Part shown: positions 35,038-45,807 of the stretch, piece after piece
Layout: every line of letters starts with the position of its first letter
Numbering within the stretch: position 1 is the first letter of the stretch
Source: Sweltsa coloradensis
Lineage: Eukaryota; Arthropoda; Insecta; Plecoptera; Chloroperlidae
Assembly: GCA_024449915.1 (NCBI GenBank)
Contig: JAMZAV010003072.1
Coordinates: 1-64,000, forward strand
Length of the DNA stretch: 64,000 nucleotides
Direction: 5' to 3'
Notes under the pieces: model-generated
Database searches by the model: none
What the model was told of the DNA's origin: nothing
The model's input: only the letters and a program-made list of their open reading frames with translations
Program-made: the position numbers and the translations under genes

Positions 35038-35174
35038 TTGAAGTTCTTCTAGTTTGTAGTCCTTCGTGGATAAGTCTTTCTTTGCTTCGATTGCTAGATC
35101 AAAGAGGTATTTCACAGCATACTTGGCTTCTGCCATTGATTGTAAGCAATCCCATTTAGCCTTGTATTTATTAT
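35038..35174 (-). CDS. KIF4: KIF4-like chromokinesin, exon 3 in the window
   Basis: A 137-bp exon lies between acceptor tttgttacag and donor CAA|GTATGT. With the G left over from the exon at 42868 it reads D-NKYKAKWDCLQSMAEAKYA..., continuing AVKYLFDLAIEAKKDL and ending KLEELQ. The KW...(S)...EAK.A(L/V)KYL segment is a strongly conserved stalk motif of KIF4A/KIF4B, and its spacing to the preceding DLQQKL motif is right. This exon is the firmest basis for the gene assignment. The product is part of the homodimerising coiled coil. Confidence 0.88.
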
Positions 35175-35564
35175 CTGTAACAAAAATAATAAATAATCAT
35201 GTAAACAGCACCTTTTGGACATCATGTTGGTGCTTGGTGGCAACATCCAATTATGACTAAGGTGTAGTCTGCTTCACATATGATGTTAGTCACGTTGATG
35301 GATGAGCACTTTTGGTCCATTTGACTATTGAGCCATATTTCCCGATATTTAAAAGAATTTTGGACTAAACACATTATTTAGAAGATAATATTTTTCAGTT
35401 TGATAGACTTGAAAAGAGTAAAAACATTATGATGATATTTATTTTTAAAGTTAGGTTTGGAAAAGGGTTGACAGGTTGGGAAAGCATAGAGAACACAAAG
35501 ACAGGGACGACAAAACTTTTCACCTGCTGATGACACCTGCAGCTAATTTAAAGTTGTTTATTAC
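35175..35564. other. Intron, no gene seen
   Basis: Acceptor-side sequence upstream of the 35038-35174 exon (minus strand). Nothing was recognised. Confidence 0.4.
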
Positions 35565-36010
35565 CTCAAGAGGACGCAGGCGATGCCCACCTTCCGTAAA
35601 ATTGCCGCCAAAAACACAATTCTAAACTTTTTTTTGTTTGCATTATTTAATAAAGAATCAAACAAATCTGTTAATATTTTGGATTTTTTTAATGTACATT
35701 TTTTTAAAGTGATTTAAAAAAAGATCTTTCTAGATGAGATATAAATATTTGAATATGATAAATGAGTTTAGAACCATCTCTTATGAAACATATATTTTTT
35801 CCCGAATTTTATCTCTAAAACTACGCTTTCTAGAACGACGCGAGTTTAGTGTATGGCGGGCTAGTCTGCCGCTTGTCCCTGCAGATAAAATGTTGCAAGC
35901 GTAGCGCCAGAGCTCTCAGACATGAGAGGGAGGTAGAAGTGACACGGCAAACATTCAGACGTGGAGTTGACACAGTAGACGTGCGGCGATGCCCATGTAG
36001 GCTCTAGCTC
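35565..36010 (+). repeat. Dispersed repeat, inverted partner at 52.05-52.50 kb
   Basis: The block with CTACGCTTTCTAGAA, GGCGGGCTAGTCT, CTGCAGATAAAATGT and AAGCGTAGCGCCAGAGCTCTC (35820-35920) is the reverse complement of 52120-52230. Similarity continues to the GGACGC end at 35573 and 52489. The family is unknown and no coding sequence was seen. Confidence 0.85.
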
Positions 36011-36126
36011 TAACCTAGGAACTTGTTTTTGTGCTCGAATGTTTGTTCACTTGCTAGTAGTGTGTGTTACATGAAATATCTGTTATTTATTTTCCTTGTC
36101 GTAAGTGACTAGTTTTAGTGTTAATG

Positions 36127-36906
36127 TAGGGTGACCATAATCCTAAAAGTAAAACCGGACACTTTGTACTTTCGTTTTGTATGGACTTGCGGGGGGCTAC
36201 CGGGGTCTGGGGCGAAGCCCAGCCGCCGGAGGCGGAAAATTTTTGGGGTAATTTTTCCCAAGATAGCCTGTAGTGAGATCTGAGACAGGTTGGGTTGGGG
36301 GTGGCCTTTGCTTTGAGAGTGTGGTGCAAGTAGAAAAAGTCAGGTCCCAGCAAATTATAAATAGTCCTTTCTTAATGAAGTGCCACTCGGCCGAATATTT
36401 TTCTTGAAACGAACATTTCCTTTCGGTTTCGGCATAATGCTTCCTACTCACACGGCACATATCACTGACAGACACAACACAACCGAACAGTAGCTCAATC
36501 AGAGCGAGACTGACGAAAGTCACGAAACAACCCGCGTGCACTGCACAGTAGGATAGCCTCTGCCTTTGGCCTTGCCTAGGCTGTCTCAAGGTTGCAACTT
36601 GCTTCTCGAGAGTGGAGTGGGTTGGGCCGTTGGGCGGGCGGCGAGCGCGGCCTCTTTGGTCGCGTCTCGCGTTGCAAGAATACTCTGTTGTCTGCTGCGC
36701 GAGTGGTTACTTTAAAAAAGAACGGCGCTTCGCGCTCAAAGATACTGAAAAGTGAAAATTAACGAATTTCACGGAAAATAGGAGATTTTATTGTTGTGAC
36801 AAATCCGGGACAATTACATGTCCCGGGTGGTGTCTCTCGGGACACCGGGACAGATACCCGAAAACCGTGACTGTCCTGGGAAAAACCGGGACGTCTGGTC
36901 ACCCTA
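36127..36906. mobile_element. hAT MITE, 780 bp
   Basis: Ends TAGGGTGACCA and its complement TGGTCACCCTA are flanked by a perfect 8-bp duplication TGTTAATG (36119-36126, 36907-36914). The module GGGGTCTGGGGCGAAGCCC lies about 76 bp inside. Near the right end, CCGGGACA-type words repeat (36806-36890). ORFs inside (36087-36589, minus) show no transposase motif. Confidence 0.93.
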
Positions 36907-37010
36907 TGTTAATGTTAATGACGCCTCGGAAGCGTAAAACTACGAGCAGACCAAAACGAAAGAAAGTTGGTTTGTGTGTGAATGCAAACATATTATATGA
37001 AATCCCATTG

Positions 37011-37393
37011 TACACAGCACGGCATCATGCACCGTAAATGCTCTAAGCTTAAAAATACATAATTTGTTGCAAGGATTCCCGCTGTAGGGTTCACATCAGG
37101 TTTACCAGGTGTGACTCTCTTCAGGTGACTAACTAGGTTATTAATTTATTAGGGTGATTGTTAAGCAAATGTCTATGGGATTTTTAAGAAGACTCAAATC
37201 TTTGCATTCGCATAAACGACTGAAGAAATTCTCCTGGATTGCTAGTAGTGGGACATTATTCGAACCCGTGACCTCCCGAATCGAGTCTCACACGCAACGC
37301 ATGCATGATCTATCTATGTCGGTGTGCCAAGCTTTCAGCCCGGCACCTATCCCCGAAGCCGCGGCTTGATCAAATGATAAAAATGATTTTGAG
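37011..37393 (-). mobile_element. tRNA-derived SINE copy (minus)
   Basis: It is the reverse complement of 51130-51510 over about 380 bp: GCTTCGGGGATAGGTGCC, CTTGGCACACCGACA, GGTCACGGGTTCGA (B-box like), GAGTCTTCTTAA..., and GCGGGAATCCTTGC. The B box with an upstream A-box-like GATAGATCATGCATG suggests a tRNA-derived head. Confidence 0.8.
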
Positions 37394-37959
37394 TAGAAAC
37401 CTTGGCCAATAGTAGATATCGATAACGGGCGCCTTTGGTTGCTGACGATTTTATGTGTATGGGAAATAACAGCATTCAACAGTTGAATAGCAATGAGATG
37501 AAACCCTGGCTTCTTATTTTCATCTACATAGGATATTATGGATATTACAAAGCTATACAATGGCTAACTTGTCCCGTCATGAGACTGGTCAACCAGAATA
37601 AAAGTAACTGACTAGCTTACTCTATTCCTTGTATTTATATTGGAACAATAATCTTGGCTGTTTGTCTAGTGTGTTTTATTACAAACTGGTTTTTTACGAA
37701 GAATCCACAGAGGGGTTTTGAACACAGATTTGTTTTAGTTTAAAAAAATTGCTGTTTTTTTGTTAATATTTTTGCACACGTGTAGTCGCGTGCGTCTGAT
37801 CAATGCATTGAATTAATATTATGCGTATTGAGAGAAACCTATTCGACCTGCCACGTCAGATATACATCGCACACACACACACTAGTCAGATAAAAGTAAA
37901 ACATACACAGCAGATAGTAGTTTCCTTCATTTTTTTTTTCCAGTTTCAAGGTGCCCGAC
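37394..37959. other. Intron, no gene seen
   Basis: Contains a short (CA)n tract near 37870-37880 and a T run at 37931-37940. No element apart from the neighbouring hairpin. Confidence 0.4.
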
Positions 37960-38010
37960 TGTGTAGCGCACCGCGGCTTGGCTGCGGCGCCCTGACGGGC
38001 ACCTAGAAGT
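37951..38010 (-). mobile_element. Isolated LINE 3'-end hairpin copy
   Basis: GGTGCCCG...GTAGCGCACCGCGGCTTGG...CGGGCACCTAG matches 18785-18832 almost exactly. On the minus strand it is followed by ...CTTGAAACTGGAAAAAAAAAA, an A-rich tail. It is probably a LINE copy truncated to its last 60 nt, or a SINE that borrowed the LINE 3' end. Confidence 0.6.
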
Positions 38011-39828
38011 TATACATCCTCCTGACCAGAAGTATAATTCGATGACACAGGCAAATACTGTAATGCCTGGACCGGGAGGTATGAAATAACATTAAATATT
38101 GTATTATAATACACATTTCATTTTTAAATAATTTTAAGTGTGAACCTATTGCACCCCCAACATGAAATTTGTCACACACCTAGTGAACACTTTGACTTAG
38201 GTAGTTGCCAAGAGTTTTAAAAAAATTTGAAAGTAGTTTTTTTTAATATCCAAGGTCAAATATTACCCATTATAGCAATAGAAAATTATTCACAAAATCA
38301 AGCTTTAAAAAAAATTAATGTTATTTAAAAGGGCTTTTCAACAGCTTTTAAATGACACCAAGTACGTAGAGCCTTCAGAGACAAATGGTTCAGGATTCAT
38401 AGCATTTACCGTTGTTGCACCCGGAATCAAAATTTGGATTTACGGGCAGTTTATGACTTGCTGTAAATAAAAAAACTACTTGACCCAGAGAGCTCAAATT
38501 TGATTTTTGGATAACTAGCCCTACTATCATTTTAAAGCTGTGTGCCAAATTTGAAATTTCATCAAAATTTTAAAATATAAGGTTTTATTTTTGTGTTCAT
38601 TTTACATGGAACGACTCATTTATAAATAAATAAATTTAAAAAAAAAAAAATGTATTATGATCTGATTCATTGGTGGGGGACATTAAATTTAAAGCTGACC
38701 AAGCCAACCCTGCAGGCGTCGACACCATCGACAAGCAAACAATTACCAACTAGAGACCGGGATATTTAAGTAGGAAACACTGATCAATCAAGCTGGACAC
38801 AATAGGGAATATGCACCAAGCCCAAATTTTGCTAGTGTAAGAATGGAAAAAACCACTTAAAACGCCATTATCTGAATTAAAAAGCTTTTAAAGAAAATAT
38901 TTTAAATTCTATTGAGGCTCAAAGTTTGTAGTATTTTTTCCCGCGCAAACAGAGGGGACGCAAGATTCAGGTCAGAGCACGCTAGAGCTTTTTGACCAAG
39001 GGGTTACACATCTGAATTGCAAAGTTAATATCACGTTTGGCATACCTTTTTGGCCGATTGCATCAGTACCAATAGTGACGTAGAGGATCATTTTTCCCGA
39101 CATTTTTATGATGCAACTTTAGCTTATTTTATAAATGAAAACTTTTTTAAAAATAAAAAAAATAATATATTAAGTTTTCAAATGAAGCCCTTTAAAGTAG
39201 TGAGTGATAAAAAAAGTTAATGTATATTCCCTATTCCACCCGCAGGTAGTGCCAGAATCAACAAGGCTATACTTAATTAGGAACAACCTTAGAATTAATT
39301 ATGTGTAGGGGTGTGCGAGCCAAGGATTTTTAAGTGGAGCCGAGTATTGAAAAAAAGATTGATTTTCAAGCCAAGCTTTTTCAAAATTTTTTTAAATTTT
39401 AAAAAAAGCCCTACCTGTTGATAAACCCTGATAGGTTGTGTCCACTACATCCCGGTTTACAGTAAACCAAGGGACCTAAAAATCATGAGCTTTATTTAAC
39501 CCATCGGGGTTTTTATATACAAGATTATTTTGTTTGTGCTTTTCATGGAAAAAAAACCTGACCCCATTCAACGTGATTTTTTTTGAAGGTCATGTAGGTG
39601 GTACCTAAGCAACATGACTTAAAGTAGGATGGGAATGCCAACTGAAAAAGCACTTTTTCATCATCCCTAGTGTAAAATTCACAAGGGGGGAAGGTCATTA
39701 CTCAGCAGACACTCTCGGCCCGTCAGTTGGAAAATGAACAGGGACTATAATGTTTGCATGTAACTACGCGAACAACACGAGAGGTTTTATTTCACTACTG
39801 CATTCAAAATAAATCGAAACACTAGAAC
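38011..39828. other. Intron, repeat-derived, no gene seen
   Basis: AATAGGGAATATGCA near 38807 and its near-complement TGTATATTCCCTATT near 39220 could bound a small element. TAGGGGTGTGCGAGCC at 39306 resembles a hAT end. A block at 39680-39740 is shared with 24100-24150. None has a target duplication. Confidence 0.4.
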
Positions 39829-41126
39829 ACCTGGTTGCCGGCTCAGCGCATGCTGTCTCCACGAGTGTGCAGGGTTGGGGAAACCGAGATAACCACATTG
39901 CTGCTGGTTGCCGGCTTAGCGCATGCTGTCTCCACGAGTGTGCAGGGTTGGGAAAACCGAGATAACCACATTGCTGCTGGTTGCCGGCTTAGCGCATGTG
40001 TCCCACGGGTGCAGGGTTGGGGAAAACCGAGAAAACACATTGTGCTGGTTGCCGGTTAGGCATCGTCTCCAGGGTGTCATGGTTGGGAAAACCGGAAACC
40101 CATTGCTGCGGGTTTGCCGGGTTTAGCCATGCTGTCCCACGAGTGTGCAGGGTTTGGGGGAAAACCGAGAAACCACTTTGCTGCTGGTTCCCGGGCCCTT
40201 AGCGCATGCTGCTCCACGAGTGTGGGGTTTTGGGGAAACAAGAAACCAATTGCTGCTGGTTCCCGTTTTAGCGCATGCTGTCTCACGAGGGGGGGTTGGG
40301 AAAACCGGAAAACCCACATTGTGCGGGTTCCCGGATAGGCATGCTGTCTCCAGATGTGCGGGGTTTGGGAAAAAAACCGAGATAACCACATTGCTGCTGG
40401 TTGCCGGCTTAGCGCATGCTGTCGCCACGAGTGTGCAGGGTTGGGGAAACCGAGATAACCACATTGCTGCTGGTTGCCGGCTTAGCGCATGCTGTCTCCA
40501 CGATGTGCGGGGTTTGGGGAAAACCGAGATAACCACATTGCTGCGGTTTGGGGCTTAGGCATCTGTCTCCACGAGTGTGCAGGGTTGGGAAACCGAGATA
40601 ACCACATTGCTGCTGGTTGCCGGCTTAGCGCATGCTGTCTCCACGAGTGTGCAGGGTTGGGAAAACCCGTGAAACCACATTGTGCTGGTTGCCGGGCTTA
40701 GCGCATGCTTCCCCACGAGTTTGCGGGGTTTGGGAAAACCGGGGAAAAACCAATTGCTGCGGGTTTTGCAGATTAGCGATGTGTCTCAGAGTGGCGGGGT
40801 TTGGGGAAAACCAGATAACTAAAAATCTGCTGGTTGCCGGCTTAGCGCATGCTGTCTCCACGAGTGTGCAGGGTTGGGAAAACCGAGATAACCACATTGC
40901 TGCTGGTTGCCGGCTTAGCGCATGCTGTCTCCACGAGGGGCAGGTTGGGGAAAACCCCGGTTTAAACCCATTGCTGCTGGTTCCCGGTTTTTTTACGCTG
41001 CTGTCTCCACGATTTGGGGGGGTTTGGAAAAACCGAGATAAAAAATTTCTGTGGTTGCCGGCTTAGCGCATGCTGTCTCCACGAGTGTGCAGGGTTGGGA
41101 AAACCGAGATAACCACATTGCTGGCT
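39829..41126. repeat. 73-bp satellite array, about 17-18 copies
   Basis: The unit GGTTGCCGGCTTAGCGCATGC...GTGCAGGGTTGGG...ACCACATTGCTGCT recurs every 73 bp (AGCGCATG at 39845, 39918, 39991...). Some copies are clean and near-identical. Others (about 40000-40370, 40680-40830 and 40935-41050) carry many one-base losses and homopolymer expansions. ORFs in both strands across it are repeat effects. A tandem of this size with AGCGCATGCTGTCTCC could be a minor satellite inside an intron. Confidence 0.95.
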
Positions 41127-42508
41127 AACAGATACGTCGGCGTCGTTTAATATTTCCGCGCTGGCTTAAAATTATTAGTACATATAAAACAACACATTTA
41201 CTATATTATAACCATCCACAGGATAGAAAATGAGTTGGAATTAAATGATACTATGTGAAATTCATAATTATCCATTTTTTTATACACAGAGCTAGTCCCC
41301 TATTAATGTGGCTGGGACTTCCTTACTGTATTTTGATTGCGCTGCACCTGCAAAACAATACTACGATGCATATTAGGCATTCTAATTGCCTGGAATAATA
41401 CCAAAAGTGAGTAACTAAAGGCTCCTAGCCCAGTTATATTACAAAATAGTGTAACTTTAGTGTGGAAGAAACATAAAATATTACATCAGTCTCAAGGTTC
41501 TATGGCGTGTTTTATATCGATAGTCGAACAGTGGTTGTCAAACTCGGGAGAAACAATCACCATAGCGGTGTCGACACAAGCAAAGCCTTCTCGAGCCATG
41601 CACAGTCTCTAGTTCGCACGAGCGTGTACTCTCCGTGCGAGAAGTCTAGGTTTGCGCACGTGATTCAAACTATCTGAAACCGAACCGAAGCTAGTTCCAA
41701 ATTGTCGCGCTTCGGTTCGGATACTAAATACCCGAAACAAAATGTCGGCTAGGCCTACCCGCACACCCCTAGTAAAAAATGGAAATACGTAGCACAATTT
41801 TAGCCTTACCGGTAACGGTAAACCAAAGAAATAATTTTTTTGTACTTTTCACGGATGTTTGACGCCTTTTTACAGGATTTGAAAAAAATCAGTGGCAAGC
41901 CGCAAGAGTGACAATCCTTTTGCGTTATACTGTGGCCTTTCCACTATGCATTTGACCATTCTCAAAAGTGATTAAAAAAAGATGGCTTGATTTTGCTAGC
42001 GTATTAATTTTAGTTTGAATTTTAATGGTTGAATGTATTTTGATCAGGAGGTATGACTATGAGGTGTAACCGTGTAACACATGACAAATCCTAAGTTATT
42101 ACTTATTATATTGTAAAACCAGAAGGGATACTAATAAACTGAACTGATGTAGGGCTACTAGTCAAGTTCTCTTATAACAAACTTGACAGAAAATGATTTT
42201 TACTTTGTTAAAACAGTTACTTTACATGTAACTTTAATTAACACGCTTTCATATAACTTTGTTATGTTTCTTTGTGGGCTCGACTGTAGTGGCATCATGA
42301 ATTGAATAAGGCGCTACACTATTTCTTGTTTCTCTGAAGACAGGTGGGGATAATTCAATCGTATCACTTTAATGATCGTGGTGGAGAAACTGTCTGATTG
42401 AGTATACCAAAAGCTGATGCATAAAAATGTAAACCAAACAGTGTTTGTAGTGAACAAATTAAGATGTGTTAATATTTGGAACAATACTGTGAATGACATA
42501 AAGAGATA
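41127..42508. other. Intron, no gene seen
   Basis: At 41690-41771 a GAACCGAAGC/CTTCGGTTCGG pair and an end CCGCACACCCCTA suggest a hAT-like terminus without a confirmed partner. Otherwise nothing was recognised. Confidence 0.4.
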
Positions 42509-42751
42509 GGGTGCCAACAGCTTACCTTAAATGGAGTAGGCGCACCACGAAAGATAACATAAACACAAATATGTACACAAATAAACAACATAATCAAAAC
42601 GTTTTTGGTCCACGTGACCTTTGTCAGACCTACACTCACTGAGGAAGGTCACGTGGACCGAAAACGTTTTGATTATGTAGTTTATTTGTTTATTTGTGTT
42701 TGTTATCTTTCGTGGCACGCCTACTCCATTTAAGGTAAGCTGTTGGCACCA
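42509..42751. mobile_element. Palindromic MITE, 243 bp, TA-flanked
   Basis: The element is a nearly perfect palindrome: GGTGCCAACAGCTTACCTTA...GGTCCACGTGACC at the left is mirrored as GGTCACGTGGACC...TAAGGTAAGCTGTTGGCACC at the right, with about 25 nt between. It is flanked by TA (42507-42508 and 42752-42753), as in Tc1/mariner-type MITEs. The TA duplication is weak evidence because of its length. Confidence 0.85.
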
Positions 42752-42867
42752 TATTTCTTTGTGTAATTCACATGATGATCCAGCCTTTTGGCATTCCTTT
42801 CAAACACATTTGGAACAATACAGTAACTTAACCACACCACATTGTATTGAAATTTTGAATTAGGTAC

Positions 42868-43006
42868 CTTGGTCATTATGGACTAGTTTTTGTTGTAAGT
42901 CTTCAATTTGCATGTTTCTTATTTCCAGGTCTTCGGTAAGCTGCTTTATTTCATTTGAAATATCATGCTTTTCTCTCCCAGTCAGGTGGTTTTCCCTCAA
43001 GTTGTT
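42868..43006 (-). CDS. KIF4: KIF4-like chromokinesin, exon 2 in the window
   Basis: A 139-bp exon lies between acceptor gttttcag and donor AAG|GTACCT, ending in phase 1 (one base passes to the exon at 35038). It reads NNLRENHLTGREKHDISNEI and then TEDLEIRNMQIEDLQQKLVH. The segment E(M/I)..R..QI.DLQQKL is a conserved KIF4 stalk motif, directly upstream of the KW...EAK segment in the family, as here. It is entered in phase 0, matching the exon at 62999. Confidence 0.87.
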
Positions 43007-43049
43007 CTGAAAACAAACATTTAAGCATTAAGCACAATAGTCATCTGCT

Positions 43050-43480
43050 GAACACCTCCGTTCTGACCAAAAACCTAGACATCTCGCAGGTTACGTTCAA
43101 GCGTCCCTCCCCAACATTCAGGACTTGTTGGTTAAACGCAACCCTGGGAGAAAGACCTTCACACCCCAAGGAGCCTGACTACCCAGCTCTTACCCCTGTG
43201 ACAGCGCTTACTGTAAAACATGCCAACTCAATCTCCCCACGAGTCTTTTGCAACAAGAGCCACAGACAAAACCTACACCATTTAGGGACACAACACATGC
43301 CAAACCAGCAACACCATTTACCAGTTGAGGTGCAAAAGATGCCCAGCAGAATACATAGGCCTCACTACTAAGTAGGCCTACGAATGCCCTCAACACACGG
43401 ATGAATGGCCACAGACATGACACCAAGGCAGGCAACACTGAAAAACCTGTAGCCCTACATGTGGCCTTTCAATGAATGTT
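43050..43480 (+). mobile_element. Penelope-like element fragment with GIY-YIG endonuclease
   Basis: In three plus-strand frames it reads LLVKRNPGRKTFTPQGA (43125-43175), a PCDSAYCKTC segment (43193-43225), then IYQLRCKRCPAEYIGLTTK (43315-43372) and LNTRMNGHRHDTKAGNT (43392-43442). CKTC, CxxCP and IY...YIG followed by R...H are hallmarks of the GIY-YIG nuclease at the C-terminus of Penelope-like retroelements. No RT part is next to it. It sits about 45 bp from the exon at 42868-43006. Confidence 0.75.
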
Positions 43481-43489
43481 ACCAGACCA

Positions 43490-44095
43490 GTGTTGTGCCA
43501 ACTGCAAACTGCAATGAGCATGAACTTAGGAGGTGAAATCAGGCCGACATTTGGTTGGCGCTTGAATCAAATTTAAAATCCTGATTTCCAATCATTATTG
43601 CGATATCGCTAGCTATTAAGAGGAATCCGGCGAAGGGCTCCGTTATCTGAGTAACGTGTGGCTTGACCTATTTCTCATCTCGTATCCATGGCAACGCAGA
43701 CGCTTGTGTGCTTGGAGTGAGGCAGTGACGCAGCCAGCCCGCGACCTTTTCCTTGGGACGACACATAGTGTCGAGACAATATTGAAAATGATTCGGCTGG
43801 CGTCAAGCTGGAAAGTGGAGAACGGACTAGCACTGATTTCCTGACGTTTTATTTGTACTGGGTATTTACTATTTACCAGATATAATAACATTGAGTAATG
43901 TTCTATACTCAATGATAATAACAATCAAGAGTCAAGTCAGAATTAGGAATTTAGCAAAATGTTCTTTATATACATATTCTATTGATACACTAAAACACAA
44001 CTTTTTGTACTGCATGTACAAAAGCTCAAGTGTGAAGAAAACTTCCGTCCAACCCTGGATTGATTGATTTTTACCCAGAATGTGATTGTGAATGG
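43490..44095. other. Intron, no gene seen
   Basis: Nothing recognisable apart from a short GCGATATCGCTAGC word at 43598, similar to 14500. Confidence 0.4.
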
Positions 44096-44097
44096 TA

Positions 44098-45563
44098 TAC
44101 GCGTTTCCAAGCAAAGGGGTTGCTACCTGGTGGTGAAAAATGCAACTGTCCGATCAGTGATAGTCGGAGGAGCGCGCTATTTGCTTACCTGAAGAAAACA
44201 TGTCATTCCGTGTTTATCACTCATAAATATGTACTATCACAGGTACATTGTCGTTGCTCTCCCAAAATGTTGTTAATTGATGATATCAAAAGCATTGGGG
44301 TGCACCAACATGATAAAATCGCTCTTTAATATGCGGGATTCGAGACCATGTCCACCAGAATAATATTACTATATTCAGACCTGCGCCCCATGCACCCATG
44401 AGACACCGAGGATGGCATTTGTATCCATATTACAATTCTCTAATTGTAATATCATAATAAATCATTGGTATTTATAGGCTATATACTAAATATAGGCTAA
44501 CAGGGTACGATAAATACTCAATCAAATTCAAACCGTCAAGAATGTTCACAACTCATAGTAAACACACACATACAGTCTCGCTCGCCTCTCTGGCACTTTT
44601 AATTGAGATATCCTTCTTTAGTTTTATTATGATAATTTAATATAAATAAAGTCATAATAATAGGCCAAATAACAAAACAATAACAAAAATAATAATAATT
44701 GTATCAGGGCTTATGCACAAGTCCCAACTCCTTTTCTACCTGATATAATTAATGTAGGCCTACATAGGCCCTATACCGTTTACCGTCATTGTTCATTTAT
44801 TACATAATATTATACATAATATCATAATAAATACGATTTATATTATTACAATAGAATAAGTATAATGACATGACCTACAAGATTTTAAAGCTGTCTGCAG
44901 AATGGTGCGTCATGCCATAATTGACATACAAAACAATAATAAAAATAGGCCATCAGCTATTCAATAGGCCTACTTTTAATAAAATGTATATTTAAAAACA
45001 GTAGTCCTAAGTGTATAGTAGATAAATATATATAGGCCTACTCCGATTGCGTTTACGTTGTAAAACGATGTAGGCCCTAGAAAACGTGCAAAACAAGTGT
45101 AGGGCTATAATTTGCTAGAAGCTCTTTTGATTTTTAGATATCAAGTAAATTATTGAAATTATTAGTATTGGTGGGCAACATTTTCTTGGCAAAATATCAT
45201 CGATCTTCATCATTCAACATTATTTGATGCACTTGTTTCTGTATTTAATAGTTTAACAGTGTGGTTTGTTCTTTTCGAGCTTATATCATCAAATAATCTC
45301 AATTATTTGTTGTAATTAAAAATGCCATTAAATTCCCGTTTTTAATATAGCCGATCCCCAAAACTTACGAATTTTACTAATAAAATATGCGGACGATATG
45401 ACATAACCAACAAATGTTTTCGCAAATGATCAGAAATGTAACGAAAATCAAGTTGAACCTAACTGAATATACAGTGCCCGCCGTAAGCAGCTCGCCTCTA
45501 TCACTGATCGGTCCGACATGTTGCGTTTTAGTGCTGCCATCTATTTTTGCTTGGAAACGCGTA
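44098..45563 (+). mobile_element. TA-flanked DNA transposon, copy 1 (1466 bp)
   Basis: It begins TACGCGTTTCCAAGCAAA and ends with the complement TTTGCTTGGAAACGCGTA; TA dinucleotides flank both ends (44096-44097, 45564-45565). About 80 bp of each end is imperfectly inverted, including the shared word CCGATCAGTGATAG at 44149 and CTATCACTGATCGG at 45498. Internally it carries a tRNA-related block (GCGGGATTCGAGACC near 44335). No transposase ORF was found. The short flanking TA suggests Tc1/mariner but does not prove it. Confidence 0.88.
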
Positions 45564-45807
45564 TAAAATCAATAGTATTATTTAATATTCCAGACATACC
45601 AGGTAAAGAAAATATTAATTTCTATTTCAATACCGTAACTATGGTATGAGTATGGTAATGACGTTTCCTTCGGGAATCCTTCATTTCTATAACTGTAACT
45701 TATTCTATAACACTAGTAGGTATGAGGTATAGGACGTTTTCGTCCTACCCTTGATGTACTTCTGCCTCTGTTAAAATATGTAATTGCCGATATAAATGCA
45801 TATTATA
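45564..45807. other. Spacer between the two inverted element copies
   Basis: 244 bp of unique AT-rich sequence separate the copies. It has a small inner repeat GTAACTATGGTATGAGTATGG. Confidence 0.6.

Noticed and set aside
38807..39235. Element with ends AATAGGGAATATGCA and TGTATATTCCCTATT
   Set aside because: The inverted words are clear but no duplication of any length flanks them.
39835..41066. Proteins with repeated LAHAVSTSVQGW-like units
   Set aside because: Open frames on both strands of the 73-bp satellite; a consequence of the repeat, not a gene.
39306..41771. A single hAT element bounded by TAGGGGTGTGCG and CGCACACCCCTA around the satellite
   Set aside because: Flanks (ATTATGTG and GTAAAAAA) give no target duplication and the subterminal sequences do not match. 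Probably ends of two elements.
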